Notes: generated by a model from the letters alone, not told the origin. 64,000 nt of DNA from Streptomyces sp. NRRL S-31 (GCF_000718775.1 NZ_JOCB01000021.1:1-64000); one strand, 5' to 3'; positions 40,116-49,588 are shown, counted from the stretch's first letter. Program-made: numbers and translations.

Positions 40116-40907
40116 TCAGACGGACGCGATGACCCTGTCCGCGAGGACGAAGACCGTCTCCTCGCCGTACGCGAACGTCAGGGTGTACGCGCCGGAGATG
40201 CCCGAGCCGCCCAGGAGGTACGGCGACTCGCCCGACTCCAGGGCCGTGGCCAGGCGCTCCGCCGTCTCGCGGTGGCCCGGGGTCATACAGAGGGTGGTGC
40301 CGTCGGCGAAGACGTAGACGTCGAGCGTGCCCAGCGGACCGGGACGGACGTCGGCGAGCCCGATGCGCCCGGCGGCCAGCTCCTCCAGCGCCGTCACCGT
40401 GCGCTCGTGGTCGTTGCCGGCCGGGAACTGCACCGGGACGAAGTCGGGGTGCGAGGGGTGCCGGCGGCGGGCGGCGGCCAGCTCCGGGGACTCCCCGGCG
40501 AACTCGTCGGCGTCGGCGGTCGGCTCGGACACCGGCTCCAGCGGCTCAAGACCGGTGAAGTCCGCCTGCCGGGGCAGGAACAGATCGGCCTCGGGCAGAC
40601 CGAACAGCGACGGCGCGTCGGAGGCGTCCCGTGCCTCCTGGGCCGCCCAGAAGGCACGCGCCTCGGCCAGCTCGCGCTCCCGCTCCTCGGCGAGCGCCTC
40701 GGCCACGGCCGCGCGTATCTCGTCGGCGTCGGCCGCGGCACGGGCGTGCGGCAGCGGGGCGCGCGTGCCGGCCGCCCCGTCCTCGGCGAGCTGCCGCTGG
40801 AGCTCGGTGAGCTGGCGGCGCAGCTTCAGGACGGTGCGCAGAACGGCGACGCCCACGGCACCCGTGGCGGCCGTGGTGAGCAGCAAGGCGATCGGCATGG
40901 CGCTCAC
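40116..40907 (-). CDS. Membrane-anchored hypothetical protein
   Basis: 263 residues from GTG 40907, with AGGAG seven bases upstream. One N-terminal TM helix (MPIALLLTTAATGAVGVAVLRTVL) is followed by a coiled-coil/Glu-Ala region (LRRQLTELQRQLAED, AVAEALAEERERELAEARAFWAAQEARD). A C-terminal globular domain with alternating strands reads TVTALEELAAGRIGLADV, YVFADGTTLCMTPGHRETAERL and YTLTFAYGEETVFVLADRVIASV. I do not recognise the domain. The layout suggests a membrane-proximal scaffold. Confidence 0.82.
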   Translation of the reverse strand: MSAMPIALLLTTAATGAVGVAVLRTVLKLRRQLTELQRQLAEDGAAGTRAPLPHARAAADADEIRAAVAEALAEERERELAEARAFWAAQEARDASDAPSLFGLPEADLFLPRQADFTGLEPLEPVSEPTADADEFAGESPELAAARRRHPSHPDFVPVQFPAGNDHERTVTALEELAAGRIGLADVRPGPLGTLDVYVFADGTTLCMTPGHRETAERLATALESGESPYLLGGSGISGAYTLTFAYGEETVFVLADRVIASV

Positions 40908-41116
40908 TGACAGACTCCTGGTTCGCAGTCGACCCCCGACTTCCTACATCAGCTTGAAGGGTGGACTAACCAGCTGTCAGTGCGTAACGTCACGAAACGG
41001 ACAGTTCTTCAGGCTCGTGGTGGTGTCGTGCGCCGTGCCGACCCGTGTTGACCTGCGCGGATGTTCAGAGCAGGCGAGATAGGTCACATCATGGGCGAGA
41101 TTGGGTCACGGAAAGA

Positions 41117-41146
41117 CCCGGAACCTCGTTCCTCCCCGGTTCCGGG
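41117..41146. terminator. Hairpin downstream of the thiolase gene
   Basis: CCCGGAACC (41117-41125) and GGTTCCGGG (41138-41146), loop 12 bases. The 40908-41225 gap shows no gene. A GGGTCCGCCGCGGACG/GGGTCCGCCGCGGGCG direct repeat lies near 41187-41220. The promoter of the gene ending at 40116 should lie near 40930-40990. Confidence 0.65.
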
Positions 41147-41225
41147 CCGTTCCGCGACCTGCCGTGCGGGGTCCGCTACGGACGGTGGGTCCGCCGCGGA
41201 CGTCGGGTCCGCCGCGGGCGGTGGG

Positions 41226-42446
41226 TCAGCTGAGGCGCTCGATCACCATCGCCATGCCCTGGCCGCCGCCGACGCACATCGTCTCCAGGCCGAACTGCTT
41301 GTCGTGCCACTGGAGCGAGTTGATCAGCGTGCCGGTGATCCGGGCGCCCGTCATGCCGAAGGGGTGGCCGACGGCGATGGCGCCGCCGTTGACGTTCAGC
41401 TTGTCCAGGTCGATGCCCAGCTCGCGGTAGGAGGGGATCACCTGGGCGGCGAAGGCCTCGTTGATCTCGACCAGGTCGATGTCGTCGATGGTCAGCCCCG
41501 CCCGCCGCAGCGCCTGCTTGCTCGCCTCGACCGGGCCGAGGCCCATGATCTCGGGCGAGAGGCCGGAAACGCCGGTGGACACGATCCGGGCCAGCGGGGT
41601 CAGCCCCAGCTCGCGGGCCTTGGTGTCCGACATGATGACGAGCGCGGCGGCGCCGTCGTTCAGCGGGCAGCAGTTGCCGGCGGTGACCAGGCCGTCCGGG
41701 CGGAAGACGGGCTTCAGACCGGCCACGCCCTCCATCGTGACGCCGGCGCGCGGGCCGTCGTCCGCGCTGACCACGGTGCCGTCGGGGAGGGTCACCGGGG
41801 TGATCTCCCGCTCCCAGAAACCGTTCTTGATGGCCTGCTCGGCGAGGTTCTGCGAGCGGACGCCGAACTCGTCCATCTCCTGGCGGGTGATGCCCTTGGC
41901 GCGCGCCAGGTTCTCGGCGGTCTGGCCCATCGCGATGTACGGGTCGGGCAGCAGGCCGTCCTCGCGCGGGTCGTGCCAGGTCGTGCCCTCCTGCTTGGCG
42001 ACGGCCTCGGTGCGGGCCTCGGCCTCGGCGAACAGCGGGTTGTGGGTGCCCGGCATACCGTCGGAGCTGCCCTTGGCGTAGCGGGAGACCGTCTCGACAC
42101 CGGCCGAGATGAAGACGTCGCCCTCGCCCGCCTTGATGGCGTGCAGCGCCATCCGGGAGGTCTGGAGGGAGGAGGAGCAGTAGCGGGTGATCGTGCAGCC
42201 CGGCAGGTGGTCCATGCCCATCTGCACGGCGACGATCCGGCCGAGGTTGTGGCCCTGCTCGCCGCCCGGGAGGCCGCAGCCGAGCATCAGGTCGTCGATG
42301 TCCCGGGGGTCCAGCTCGGGCACCTTGGCGAGCGCCGCCTGGATGATCGTGGCGGTCAGGTCGTCGGGGCGCAGGTCCTTCAGGGAGCCCTTGTTCGCGC
42401 GGCCGATGGGGGAGCGGGCGGTCGAGACGATGACGGCTTCGGGCAT
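41226..42446 (-). CDS. Acetyl-CoA C-acyltransferase (thiolase)
   Basis: 406 residues from ATG 42446 ([22 protein letters not shown]), with GGAG upstream. The catalytic nucleophile is Cys90 in [10 protein letters not shown]. The conserved [16 protein letters not shown] carries the active His, and CVGGGQGMA the second Cys. The start motif [11 protein letters not shown] and NEAFAAQ confirm the family. It cleaves 3-ketoacyl-CoA (beta-oxidation) or condenses acetyl-CoA. No partner hydratase or dehydrogenase is adjacent. The hairpin at 41117 is a likely terminator. It is preceded by an SGNH hydrolase gene on the same strand. Confidence 0.96.
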   Translation of the reverse strand: MPEAVIVSTARSPIGRANKGSLKDLRPDDLTATIIQAALAKVPELDPRDIDDLMLGCGLPGGEQGHNLGRIVAVQMGMDHLPGCTITRYCSSSLQTSRMALHAIKAGEGDVFISAGVETVSRYAKGSSDGMPGTHNPLFAEAEARTEAVAKQEGTTWHDPREDGLLPDPYIAMGQTAENLARAKGITRQEMDEFGVRSQNLAEQAIKNGFWEREITPVTLPDGTVVSADDGPRAGVTMEGVAGLKPVFRPDGLVTAGNCCPLNDGAAALVIMSDTKARELGLTPLARIVSTGVSGLSPEIMGLGPVEASKQALRRAGLTIDDIDLVEINEAFAAQVIPSYRELGIDLDKLNVNGGAIAVGHPFGMTGARITGTLINSLQWHDKQFGLETMCVGGGQGMAMVIERLS

Positions 42447-42549
42447 CACGGCTCCAGTGGAAGGAGGTTGGGCAGGGCCGGTTGGGAAGTTACCCGTACG
42501 TATGGTCCAGGTCACCGGTGTCGCGGTGTGACGCTGACCGCAATTGTCT

Positions 42550-42557
42550 AAGCGCTT
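42550..42557. promoter_or_regulatory. AAGCGCTT palindrome upstream of thiolase
   Basis: On the minus strand this reads CCAAGCAAGCGCTTAG about 100 bases upstream of the thiolase start. Similar AAGC-rich palindromes are used by TetR-type lipid-metabolism repressors in actinobacteria; assignment to a regulator is a guess. Confidence 0.35.
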
Positions 42558-42587
42558 GCTTGGCTTCCGGGGGCGGGCGGCGGCCGG

Positions 42588-43607
42588 TCACAGCGACGGG
42601 GCCGCCGGCTCGGCCTCCGGCACCCGGCGCCGGCGCCGCCGCTTGAGCAGCGCCCATGGCCCGCGCGGACCGGCGGGCATCGCCGCCGCCACCTCCGTAC
42701 CCGCCTCCGACACCGCCTCGGCCGCGGCCCGGGCGACCGGCAGGAAGCCCTCGCGGCGCGACTCGTCCGGCCGGTCCTCCTCGGCCGGCCACAGACCCAG
42801 CGCCGCGCACACCGTCGGCAGCACCGCCATCGCCGCCGTCGCGTAGCCCTCGGCCGACGGGTGGTAGTTGTCCGGCCCGAACAGCTCGCGCGGGTTCGCC
42901 TCGAACTCGGGGCCGAGCAGGTCGCCCAGCGACACCGTGCGCCCGCCCTGTTCCACCGCGCCGATCGTCTGGGCCGCCGCGAGCTGCCGGGACGCCCGCC
43001 GGGCCAGCCACCGCAGCGGCTGCTGCACCGGCTCGATCGTGCCGAGGTCGGGACAGGTGCCGACCACCACCTCGGCCCCGGCCGTGCGCAGCCGCCGTAC
43101 CGCCGCCGACAGGTGCCGCACCGAGCGGGTCGGCGGCATCCGGTGGGTCACGTCGTTGGCGCCGACCATGATCACGCAGATGTCCGGGACGGGCGCGGGC
43201 GACGACAGCACCAGGGCCACCTGGCGGTCGAGGTCGTCCGACTGGGCCCCCGGCAGCGCCACGTTCCGCAGCTCCACCGGGTGCTCCGCCACCGCCGCCA
43301 GCCCCGAGGCCAGCAGCGCGCCCGGGGTCTGGCCCGCCCGGTGCACCCCCTGCCCCGCCGCCGTGGAGTCCCCGAGCATGGTCAGGCGCAGCGGCGGCTC
43401 GCCCGGGACGCCGTACGCATGGCCGTACACGCCGTCGGCCGTCGGCACCCTCCCGCCGCCGCCGTTGCCCACATGGCGCCGCGCCAGCCGGACCTCCGCC
43501 AGCACCAGACCGACCACGGCCGCGCCGATCAGCCCGGCCCCGCCGCCGCCGTACGCCGCCCCGGCCGCGATGCGCCGGGCCACCCGCGCCCTCGACATGC
43601 TCGTCAT
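42588..43607 (-). CDS. SGNH/GDSL-family hydrolase with N-terminal membrane anchor
   Basis: 339 residues from ATG 43607 (ATG 43598 is possible). One N-terminal TM (AAYGGGGAGLIGAAVVGLVLAEVRLARR) precedes the SGNH domain: block I MLGDSTAAGQG (Ser81), block II Gly (LPGAQSDD), block III GANDVTH, and block V DNYHPSAEGY with catalytic His. The catalytic set is complete, so esterase/lipase activity is expected, probably outside the membrane. The C-terminal third is Arg-rich (LLKRRRRRRVPEAEP). It is divergent from the cystathionine beta-synthase gene. Confidence 0.92.
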   Translation of the reverse strand: MTSMSRARVARRIAAGAAYGGGGAGLIGAAVVGLVLAEVRLARRHVGNGGGGRVPTADGVYGHAYGVPGEPPLRLTMLGDSTAAGQGVHRAGQTPGALLASGLAAVAEHPVELRNVALPGAQSDDLDRQVALVLSSPAPVPDICVIMVGANDVTHRMPPTRSVRHLSAAVRRLRTAGAEVVVGTCPDLGTIEPVQQPLRWLARRASRQLAAAQTIGAVEQGGRTVSLGDLLGPEFEANPRELFGPDNYHPSAEGYATAAMAVLPTVCAALGLWPAEEDRPDESRREGFLPVARAAAEAVSEAGTEVAAAMPAGPRGPWALLKRRRRRRVPEAEPAAPSL

Positions 43608-43767
43608 GCGTCGCCGCCACCTCCTCGTAGCCGTACACCCACTCCTTGCCCCGTACGGGCCGTGCGCCAATCTCAGCGGAGAGTGAACGACGCCGTCCCC
43701 CGCACGGCTGGCCTTAGGCTGGCGACACCACTACGAACACATCTTTTTGCGGCGACCGGAGACAACG

Positions 43768-45159
43768 GTGCAATATCACGACTCGATGATCAGCCTCGTC
43801 GGCAACACCCCGCTGGTGCGGCTCAACAGCGTGACCAAGGGCATCCAGGCGACCGTCCTGGCCAAGGTGGAGTACTTCAACCCGGGCGGTTCCGTGAAGG
43901 ACCGCATCGCCCTGCGCATGATCGAGGCGGCCGAGCGCAGCGGGGAGCTGAAGCCCGGGGGCACGATCGTCGAGCCGACCAGTGGCAACACCGGCGTGGG
44001 TCTTGCCATCGTGGCCCAGCAGAAGGGCTACAAGTGCATCTTCGTCTGCCCCGACAAGGTGAGCACCGACAAGATCAACGTGCTGCGCGCGTACGGCGCC
44101 GAGGTCGTCGTCTGCCCGACCGCCGTGGACCCCGAGCACCCGGACTCCTATTACAACGTCTCCGACCGGCTCGTCCGTGAGACCCCGGGCGCCTGGAAGC
44201 CCGACCAGTACTCCAACCCCAACAACCCGCTCTCGCACTATCACTCGACCGGTCCCGAGCTGTGGGAGCAGACCGAGGGGAAGATCACCCACTTCGTGGC
44301 GGGCGTGGGCACCGGCGGCACCATCTCCGGCACCGGCCGCTATCTGAAGGAGGCCAGCCAGGGCGCGGTCAAGGTGGTCGGCGCCGACCCCGAGGGCTCG
44401 GTGTACTCCGGCGGTTCCGGGCGGCCGTACCTGGTCGAGGGCGTCGGTGAGGACTTCTGGCCGACCGCCTACGACCGCACCGTCGCGGACGAGATCGTCG
44501 CCGTGTCCGACAAGGACTCCTTCCAGATGACCCGCCGGCTGGCCAAGGAGGAGGGCCTGCTGGTGGGCGGCTCCTGCGGCATGGCCGTCGTGGCCGCGCT
44601 GGAGGTCGCCGGGCGGCTCGGCCCGGACGACGTCGTGGTGGTGCTGCTCCCGGACAGCGGGCGCGGCTACCTGTCGAAGATCTTCAACGACGAGTGGATG
44701 GCCGACTACGGCTTCCTGGAGGACGAGGGCCCGAGCGCCCGCGTCGGCGACGTGCTGAACGACAAGGTGGCCGGCTCCATCCCGTCCCTGGTGCACATGC
44801 ACCCGGAGGAGACCGTCGGCCAGGCCATCGAGGTGCTGCGCGAGTACGGCGTCTCGCAGATGCCCGTCGTCAAGCCCGGCGCCGGTCACCCTGACGTGAT
44901 GGCCGCCGAGGTCGTCGGCTCCGTGGTGGAGCGCGAGCTGCTCGACGCCCTGTTCAGCAAGCGCGCCTCGCTGGAGGACCCGCTGGAGAAGCACATGTGC
45001 TCCCCGCTGCCCCAGGTCGGCTCCGGCGAGCCGGTCGGCGACCTGATGCAGGTGCTCGGCACGGCGGACGCGGCGATCGTGCTGGTCGAGGGCAAGCCGA
45101 CCGGTGTGGTCAGCCGGCAGGACCTGCTCGCCTTCCTGGCCAAGGGCGGCGCCAAGTAG
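43768..45159 (+). CDS. cbs: Cystathionine beta-synthase (PLP plus CBS pair)
   Basis: 463 residues from GTG 43768, with GGAGAC upstream. The PLP-binding Lys lies in NPGGSVKDR, and the phosphate-binding loop GTGGTISGTG and substrate loop EPTSGNTGVGLA are intact. A CBS-domain pair follows the catalytic domain (MHPEETVGQAIEVLREYGVSQMPVV ... VLVEGKPTGVVSRQDLLAFLAK). There is no N-terminal heme domain. It condenses homocysteine and serine to cystathionine in reverse transsulfuration; CBS domains may sense adenosyl compounds. Confidence 0.95.
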   Translation: MQYHDSMISLVGNTPLVRLNSVTKGIQATVLAKVEYFNPGGSVKDRIALRMIEAAERSGELKPGGTIVEPTSGNTGVGLAIVAQQKGYKCIFVCPDKVSTDKINVLRAYGAEVVVCPTAVDPEHPDSYYNVSDRLVRETPGAWKPDQYSNPNNPLSHYHSTGPELWEQTEGKITHFVAGVGTGGTISGTGRYLKEASQGAVKVVGADPEGSVYSGGSGRPYLVEGVGEDFWPTAYDRTVADEIVAVSDKDSFQMTRRLAKEEGLLVGGSCGMAVVAALEVAGRLGPDDVVVVLLPDSGRGYLSKIFNDEWMADYGFLEDEGPSARVGDVLNDKVAGSIPSLVHMHPEETVGQAIEVLREYGVSQMPVVKPGAGHPDVMAAEVVGSVVERELLDALFSKRASLEDPLEKHMCSPLPQVGSGEPVGDLMQVLGTADAAIVLVEGKPTGVVSRQDLLAFLAKGGAK

Positions 45160-45521
45160 CGGACGGCCGGCGGGAGACGGCCGGCCGGCGGACCGCCCGG
45201 GACCGCGGCGGACCCGGCGTGGGCACGGGCGCGCGGCGGGCGCGGGGCGGGGGTTCGCGGAAGTGGTACGAGCGTGTCATGTGCGCGCAGCACCCGCTTA
45301 ACACGGGTCCGGCACATTGGTGGATGTCGGCGGGCGGGAGCGGCTCCCCGCCCGAACCGGCGCCGAACGGCGCCAAGGACCTCCGGAGCGGCTCCCGGAC
45401 CTCCATGGACGCCATGGACGCGCAAGCCCGGCCCTGACCCGGCCCGCGTCCCTCGCGGGGACCGCCGTCGTCCCGCCCCCCGGCAACGGGGGTGCGGCGG
45501 TCCCCGCGACAACCTCTTTCC

Positions 45522-45606
45522 CGGCCTTCCGGCGTTCTCGGCCTTCCGGCGTTCTCGGCCTTCCGGCGTTCTCGGCCTTCCGGCCTTCTCGGCCTTCCGG
45601 CCTTCC
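45522..45606 (+). repeat. Five-copy 17-bp tandem repeat (minisatellite)
   Basis: CGGCCTTCCGG(C)GTTCT-type units run head to tail: 45522-45538, 45539-45555, 45556-45572, 45573-45589 and 45590-45606; the last two differ at one or two bases. The repeat unit is not a multiple of three and lies in the 45160-45641 gap, for which I see no gene. Likely to vary in copy number between strains. Confidence 0.9.
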
Positions 45607-45641
45607 GGCCTCCCGTTTCCGGGTGGGGCGGCGCCGGGCGG

Positions 45642-46106
45642 TCAGTCGTCGTTTCGGGAGGTGGCCGGGGCGCGGCGGGTGGGGAGGAGGCCGGGGTCGA
45701 GCCGGACGGCCTGCACCGCGTTGACGCCGACGATGCCGATCCAGGTGACCACCATCCCCGGCAGCCCGGCGAGGGCGCCGGCGATCGCGGACAGCGGGAT
45801 CGACAGGACCAGGGTGATCAGGGCGAAGCCGTGGCGCTCGGCCCAGGAGTCGGCCTTCGGGCGCCGGGCCCCGCGGGCCTCGGCCGTCCTCCGCTCGGCC
45901 AGGTGCCGGCGCACCCGGCGGTCCACCGTCTCGCCGATCCGCCGCTCGACCTTCTCCAGGAAGGAGTCCACCAGCGCGGAGTCGTAGTCGTCGCCCAGAT
46001 CCCGGCGGGCCCGCACGGTCGCGTCGAGCTCCTTGCCGAGGTCGGGGTCCGTCCTGAGGCCGGGGTCCTCCCGGGGGCCGGCGTCGCGCGGATCGAGTCT
46101 GTCCAT
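45642..46106 (-). CDS. Two-TM integral membrane hypothetical protein
   Basis: 154 residues from ATG 46106 (MDRLDPRDAGPREDPGLRTDPDLG); the ribosome site is weak. An N-terminal Asp/Arg-rich amphipathic region (VERRIGETVDRRVRRHLAERR) is followed by two hydrophobic segments (GFALITLVLSIPLSAIAGALAG and MVVTWIGIVGVNAVQAV). No named family is recognised. It is just 11 bases downstream of the NCS1 permease on the same strand, so an operon is likely. Confidence 0.8.
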   Translation of the reverse strand: MDRLDPRDAGPREDPGLRTDPDLGKELDATVRARRDLGDDYDSALVDSFLEKVERRIGETVDRRVRRHLAERRTAEARGARRPKADSWAERHGFALITLVLSIPLSAIAGALAGLPGMVVTWIGIVGVNAVQAVRLDPGLLPTRRAPATSRNDD

Positions 46107-46116
46107 ACCGGGCAGC

Positions 46117-47529
46117 CTAGGAAGCCGTCCGCTCCGCCGCACTGGGGCTGGCCCCCGGGTCCGGGACCGGGGCGGCCACCGGGCCGCGGCGGGCGACCAG
46201 CAGGTACAGCGGCGCCGGCACGGCCAGGCCGACGAGCCAGGAGATGTCCGCGCCGCCCAGCGGGGCCACCAGCGGGCCGGTGTAGAAGCCCGTCGCGAGG
46301 AACGGCAGCTGGGCGAGGAGCCCGGCCGCGTACACGGCGAGGGCGTCCCAGCGCCAGGCGCCGTACCGGCCGTGCGGGTCGGCGAGGGCCGGGAGGTCGT
46401 ACCGCTCCTTGGAGACCAGGTAGTAGTCGACCAGGTTGATCGCCGACCAGGGGGTGAAGAACGTCAGCAGGAACAGCAGGAAGTCCTTGAAGGACGACAG
46501 GAAGCTGTCCTTGCCCAGCAGGGCCACGGCGGTGCCGGCCACCATGACCAGCGCGATGTACCCGGCCCGGCCCGCCCGGGACAACTGCCGCTGCCCGCGG
46601 AAGCCGCTCACGCTCGTCACCATCGACATGAAGCCGCCGTAGGTGTTGAGGACGTTGACGGTGAGCTTGCCGAGGGCGATGACGAAGTAGAAGAAGGACG
46701 CGGCCAGTCCGGTGCCGCCGAGGGCGACGACGTAGCCGACCTGGCTGTCCAGGAACTCCCCGCCCGCCGTGGCGGCGACCAGTACCCCGAAGGTCATCGA
46801 CCACTGGCCGCCCAGCGCCGAGCCGGCCAGGGTCCACCCGAAGGTGGCCTTCGGGGACGTCGTCCGCGGCAGGTAGCGCGAGTAGTCCGCCACGTACGGG
46901 CCGAACGCCAGTTGCCAGGACGCCGACAGGGACACCGCCAGCAGGAACACCGGCAGCGAGAAGTGGGCGTCGTGCACCAGCGCGGAGACGTCGGCGCGGT
47001 CCAGCAGGCGTACGGCGAGGTAGACGAAGGCGAGTGCGCACACGGTGCTCGTGACCCGGCCGAGCGCGTGGATGACCCGGTAGCCGACGGTCGCCGTGAC
47101 CGCCGTGACGGCGGCGAAGACGATGATCCCCGTGGTGTCGTCGGTGTGCGTCAGCTCGCCCACCGCCTGTCCGGCGAGCACGCTGCCGGACGCGAAGAAG
47201 CCGATGTACATGACCACCACCAGCAGCAGCGGTACGACCGCCCCGCGCACCCCGAACTGGGCCCGGGACTGGATCATCTGCGGCAGCCCGAGGCGCGGGC
47301 CCTGGGCGGAGTGCAGGGCCATCACCGCGCCGCCGAGCAGGTTGCCGAGCAGCAGGCCGGTCACCGACCACACCACGTCGCCGCCGAAGACGACCGCGAG
47401 GGCGCCCGTGACGACGGCCGTGATCTGGAGGTTCGCCCCGAGCCAGAGCGTGAACTGGCTGAAGGCCGTGCCGTGCCGTTCCTCGTCCGGGACGACGTCG
47501 ATGGAGCGCAGTTCCACGAGCGGTGCCAT
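46117..47529 (-). CDS. NCS1-family nucleobase:cation symporter (cytosine/purine permease-like)
   Basis: 470 residues from ATG 47529 with GGGGAGA upstream. About twelve TM helices are seen. NCS1 hallmarks include FTLWLGANLQITAVVTGALAVVFGGDVVWSV, PQMIQSRAQFGVRGAVVPLLLVVVMYIGF and FFTPWSAINLVDYYL. It imports purine or pyrimidine bases, or related compounds such as allantoin or hydantoins, with Na+ or H+. It is divergent from the RpiR-type regulator at 47658, which is the likely controller of the shared 128-base promoter region. Confidence 0.93.
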   Translation of the reverse strand: MAPLVELRSIDVVPDEERHGTAFSQFTLWLGANLQITAVVTGALAVVFGGDVVWSVTGLLLGNLLGGAVMALHSAQGPRLGLPQMIQSRAQFGVRGAVVPLLLVVVMYIGFFASGSVLAGQAVGELTHTDDTTGIIVFAAVTAVTATVGYRVIHALGRVTSTVCALAFVYLAVRLLDRADVSALVHDAHFSLPVFLLAVSLSASWQLAFGPYVADYSRYLPRTTSPKATFGWTLAGSALGGQWSMTFGVLVAATAGGEFLDSQVGYVVALGGTGLAASFFYFVIALGKLTVNVLNTYGGFMSMVTSVSGFRGQRQLSRAGRAGYIALVMVAGTAVALLGKDSFLSSFKDFLLFLLTFFTPWSAINLVDYYLVSKERYDLPALADPHGRYGAWRWDALAVYAAGLLAQLPFLATGFYTGPLVAPLGGADISWLVGLAVPAPLYLLVARRGPVAAPVPDPGASPSAAERTAS

Positions 47530-47657
47530 GCGGTCTCCCCACGCTGGGCTGTATAACGGTATGCAGCGACACACTGTCTGAATAGGGCTGGTGTTTGTCA
47601 ATGCCCCGGCGCTGTACTCTCCCGGGGCGTCGAGGAGATCTGGAGGGGGAGTACGTC

Positions 47658-48500
47658 ATGAGCGCGAGCGACAGCCCTGCCAACCGGTTGCAGGCGCTCT
47701 TCGAGGGGCACCGGCTCACGCCGACCCAGCGCCGCATCGCGCACAGCATGGTGCGCCGCGCCGCCGACGTGCCGTTCCTGTCCAGCGTGGAGCTGGCCGA
47801 ACTGGCCGGGGTCAGCCAGCCGTCGGTGACCCGGTTCGCGGTCGCCCTCGGCTTCGACGGCTACCCCGCCCTGCGCAAGCACCTGCGCGAGGTCGTCCCG
47901 GCCGAACCGGCCGCCGGGGCCGGTGCCTACAACGAGTACCAGCAGGCCGTCGAGGCCGAGATCGAGAACCTGCGGCACCTCGCCGAACTGCTCGCCGACC
48001 CGCTCCCGGTGCGGAAGGCCGGCCGTGTCCTCGCCGCCTCCCGCCCGCTGCCGGTGCTCGGACTGCGCGCCGCCGCCTCGCAGGCGTACGGCTTCGCCTA
48101 CTTCGCCGCCAAGGTCCACCCGGACGTCCGGCTGCTGCACGAGGGCGGCACGATGATCCAGGACCGGATCGACGCCGCCGTCCGGGCCGGCGCCACCGCC
48201 CTGCTCTGCTTCGCGCTGCCCCGGCACCCCCGCGAGGTCGTCGACACCCTCGCCTACGCGAGGGACGCGGGCCTGACCGTGGTCACGGTCGCCGACTCGG
48301 CGTTCGCGCCGGTCGCCAAGTACTCCGACCTGCTGCTGCCCGCCGCCGTCGGCACCGGGCTCGCCTTCGACACCGCGTGCGCGCCGATGCTGCTCGGCCG
48401 GGTGCTGCTGGAGGCGCTCTGCGACGACCTGCCGGACGCCCAGGCCCGGCTGGAGGAGTTCGACACGCGGGCGGCGGCCCGGGGCCTGTTCGCCGAATGA
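47658..48500 (+). CDS. MurR/RpiR-family transcriptional regulator
   Basis: 280 residues from ATG 47658, with GGAGGGGGA upstream. The N-terminal HTH_6 domain (RLTPTQRRIAHSMVRRAADVPFLSSVELAELAGVSQPSVTRFAVALGFDGYPALRKHLRE) is followed by a SIS sugar-phosphate-binding fold (VLGLRAAASQAYGFAYFAAKVHPDVRLL, TALLCFALPRHPREVVDTLAYARDAG, TVVTVADSAFAPVAKYSDLLLPAAV). Its divergent position suggests it regulates the NCS1 permease; SIS domains usually bind phosphorylated sugars, so the effector is not obvious. Confidence 0.93.
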   Translation: MSASDSPANRLQALFEGHRLTPTQRRIAHSMVRRAADVPFLSSVELAELAGVSQPSVTRFAVALGFDGYPALRKHLREVVPAEPAAGAGAYNEYQQAVEAEIENLRHLAELLADPLPVRKAGRVLAASRPLPVLGLRAAASQAYGFAYFAAKVHPDVRLLHEGGTMIQDRIDAAVRAGATALLCFALPRHPREVVDTLAYARDAGLTVVTVADSAFAPVAKYSDLLLPAAVGTGLAFDTACAPMLLGRVLLEALCDDLPDAQARLEEFDTRAAARGLFAE

Positions 48501-48517
48501 CCCCGCCGTGACCCTTC

Positions 48518-48537
48518 CGCGCCCCCTTCCGGGCGCG
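48518..48537. terminator. Hairpin after the RpiR regulator
   Basis: CGCGCCC (48518-48524) pairs with GGGCGCG (48531-48537), CCTTCC loop, followed by TTCTCTC. Confidence 0.65.
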
Positions 48538-48621
48538 TTCTCTCAGACTCGTCTCACGTTCTGCCGTTAGCTTCTCCGGGAGACACAGGCGCATTGCGGA
48601 CACGTGACACGGGAGGCCGAC

Positions 48622-49206
48622 GTGGCGCGCGGAGGACAGGGACTGGCCCGGGTGGCCGTCGTCGTACGGGCGGGGGCGGCCCCGCTGTGGTGGCTGGGGG
48701 TGACCGCGGCGGGGATCGGCGCGGTGCCCGAGGGGGTGACCGGACGCCGGATCGGGGTGCTGGCCGGGGCGGCGCTCTTCCTGGCCGGGGCGGCCTGGGT
48801 GGCGCTGGCCCGCCGGGGCCGGTACACGGCCCTCGCCCGCCGGACCGCCCGCGCGAGCAGGTACGACGTGCTCCAGGACCGCGCGGTGACCACGCGCGTC
48901 TGGCGCCGGGGCCACCGGTGGTGGCTGCTGCTGGGCTGGGCGGTCGCGCTCGGCTCCGCCTTCGCGGTGCCCGCGGCCGGCGGTCTGCTGCTGGCCGGGC
49001 TCGGCACGGGACTGTGGCTGAAGGCCGCCTGGCTCGGACGGCTGGAGCGGGCCGGCGAGACGCTGCTGTGGGTGCGCGTCGACTGGCTGGACCGGCGCGG
49101 CGGGCGCCCGGCGGGCAAGGCCGTGCGGGACCTGCGCGGCACGGGCGTCGCGGCCGGCGACGCGGCCCCGGGCGGGGCCCGCCGCCGTACCGCGGCCCTG
49201 GTGTGA
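48622..49206 (+). CDS. Membrane protein of unknown function
   Basis: 194 residues from GTG 48622, chosen for GGGAGG five bases before it; GTG 48604 is in frame but has no site. Hydrophobic segments appear at APLWWLGVTAAGIGAV, IGVLAGAALFLAGAAWVALA, WWLLLGWAVALGSAF and GGLLLAGLGTGLWLKAAWLG, suggesting four TM helices, with basic Arg-rich ends. Not recognised. It converges with the roadblock gene on the opposite strand. Confidence 0.8.
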   Translation: MARGGQGLARVAVVVRAGAAPLWWLGVTAAGIGAVPEGVTGRRIGVLAGAALFLAGAAWVALARRGRYTALARRTARASRYDVLQDRAVTTRVWRRGHRWWLLLGWAVALGSAFAVPAAGGLLLAGLGTGLWLKAAWLGRLERAGETLLWVRVDWLDRRGGRPAGKAVRDLRGTGVAAGDAAPGGARRRTAALV

Positions 49207-49213
49207 GCCGCCG

Positions 49214-49588
49214 TCAGACCTCCAGGTCCGCCTCGATCCGCTTCAACTGGTGCCGGGCCATCGCCAGATTGGCCCGGGAGGAGTCGAGGACCAGGTAGAG
49301 GAAGAGGCCGTTGCCGCCGCGGCTGCTGAGCAGGCGGATCAGGTGGTACTGGTCGGACAGGGTGATCAGGATGTCCTCGATGCCGCTCTTGAGGCCCAGC
49401 ATCTCCATCGTGCGCATCTTGGCGCGGATGACGTCGGTGTTGCCGGCGGCGGCCACGTTCAGGTCGAAGCTCTTGCTGCCGCCCATCGTGCCCAGCGCCA
49501 TCCCGCTGGTGTAGTCCACGAGCGCGACGCCGGTGGCGCCCTCGATGGAGGTCAGGGCTTCCTTCAGTGCGGTCTCGGTGTTGGCCAT
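49214..49588 (-). CDS. Roadblock/LC7 domain protein
   Basis: 124 residues: MANTETALKEALTSIEGATGVALVDYTSGMALGTMGGSKSFDLNVAAAGNTDVIRAKMRTMEML, with a C-terminal strand-helix unit (DILITLSDQYHLIRLLSSRGGNGLFLYLVLDSSRANLAMARHQLKRIE). It is a complete MglB-type fold. Roadblock proteins act as GTPase-activating or scaffolding partners of Ras-like GTPases. It is the last of four same-strand genes; the next upstream gene ends 11 bases away. Confidence 0.92.
   Translation of the reverse strand: MANTETALKEALTSIEGATGVALVDYTSGMALGTMGGSKSFDLNVAAAGNTDVIRAKMRTMEMLGLKSGIEDILITLSDQYHLIRLLSSRGGNGLFLYLVLDSSRANLAMARHQLKRIEADLEV

Noticed and set aside
45522-45606. CRISPR array
   Set aside because: Copies are contiguous, without spacers, and the unit is 17 bases; no cas genes.
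47570-47585. TGAATAG near the NCS1 promoter as a second copy of the hut operator half-site
   Set aside because: Only one seven-base half-site without the dyad; expected by chance.
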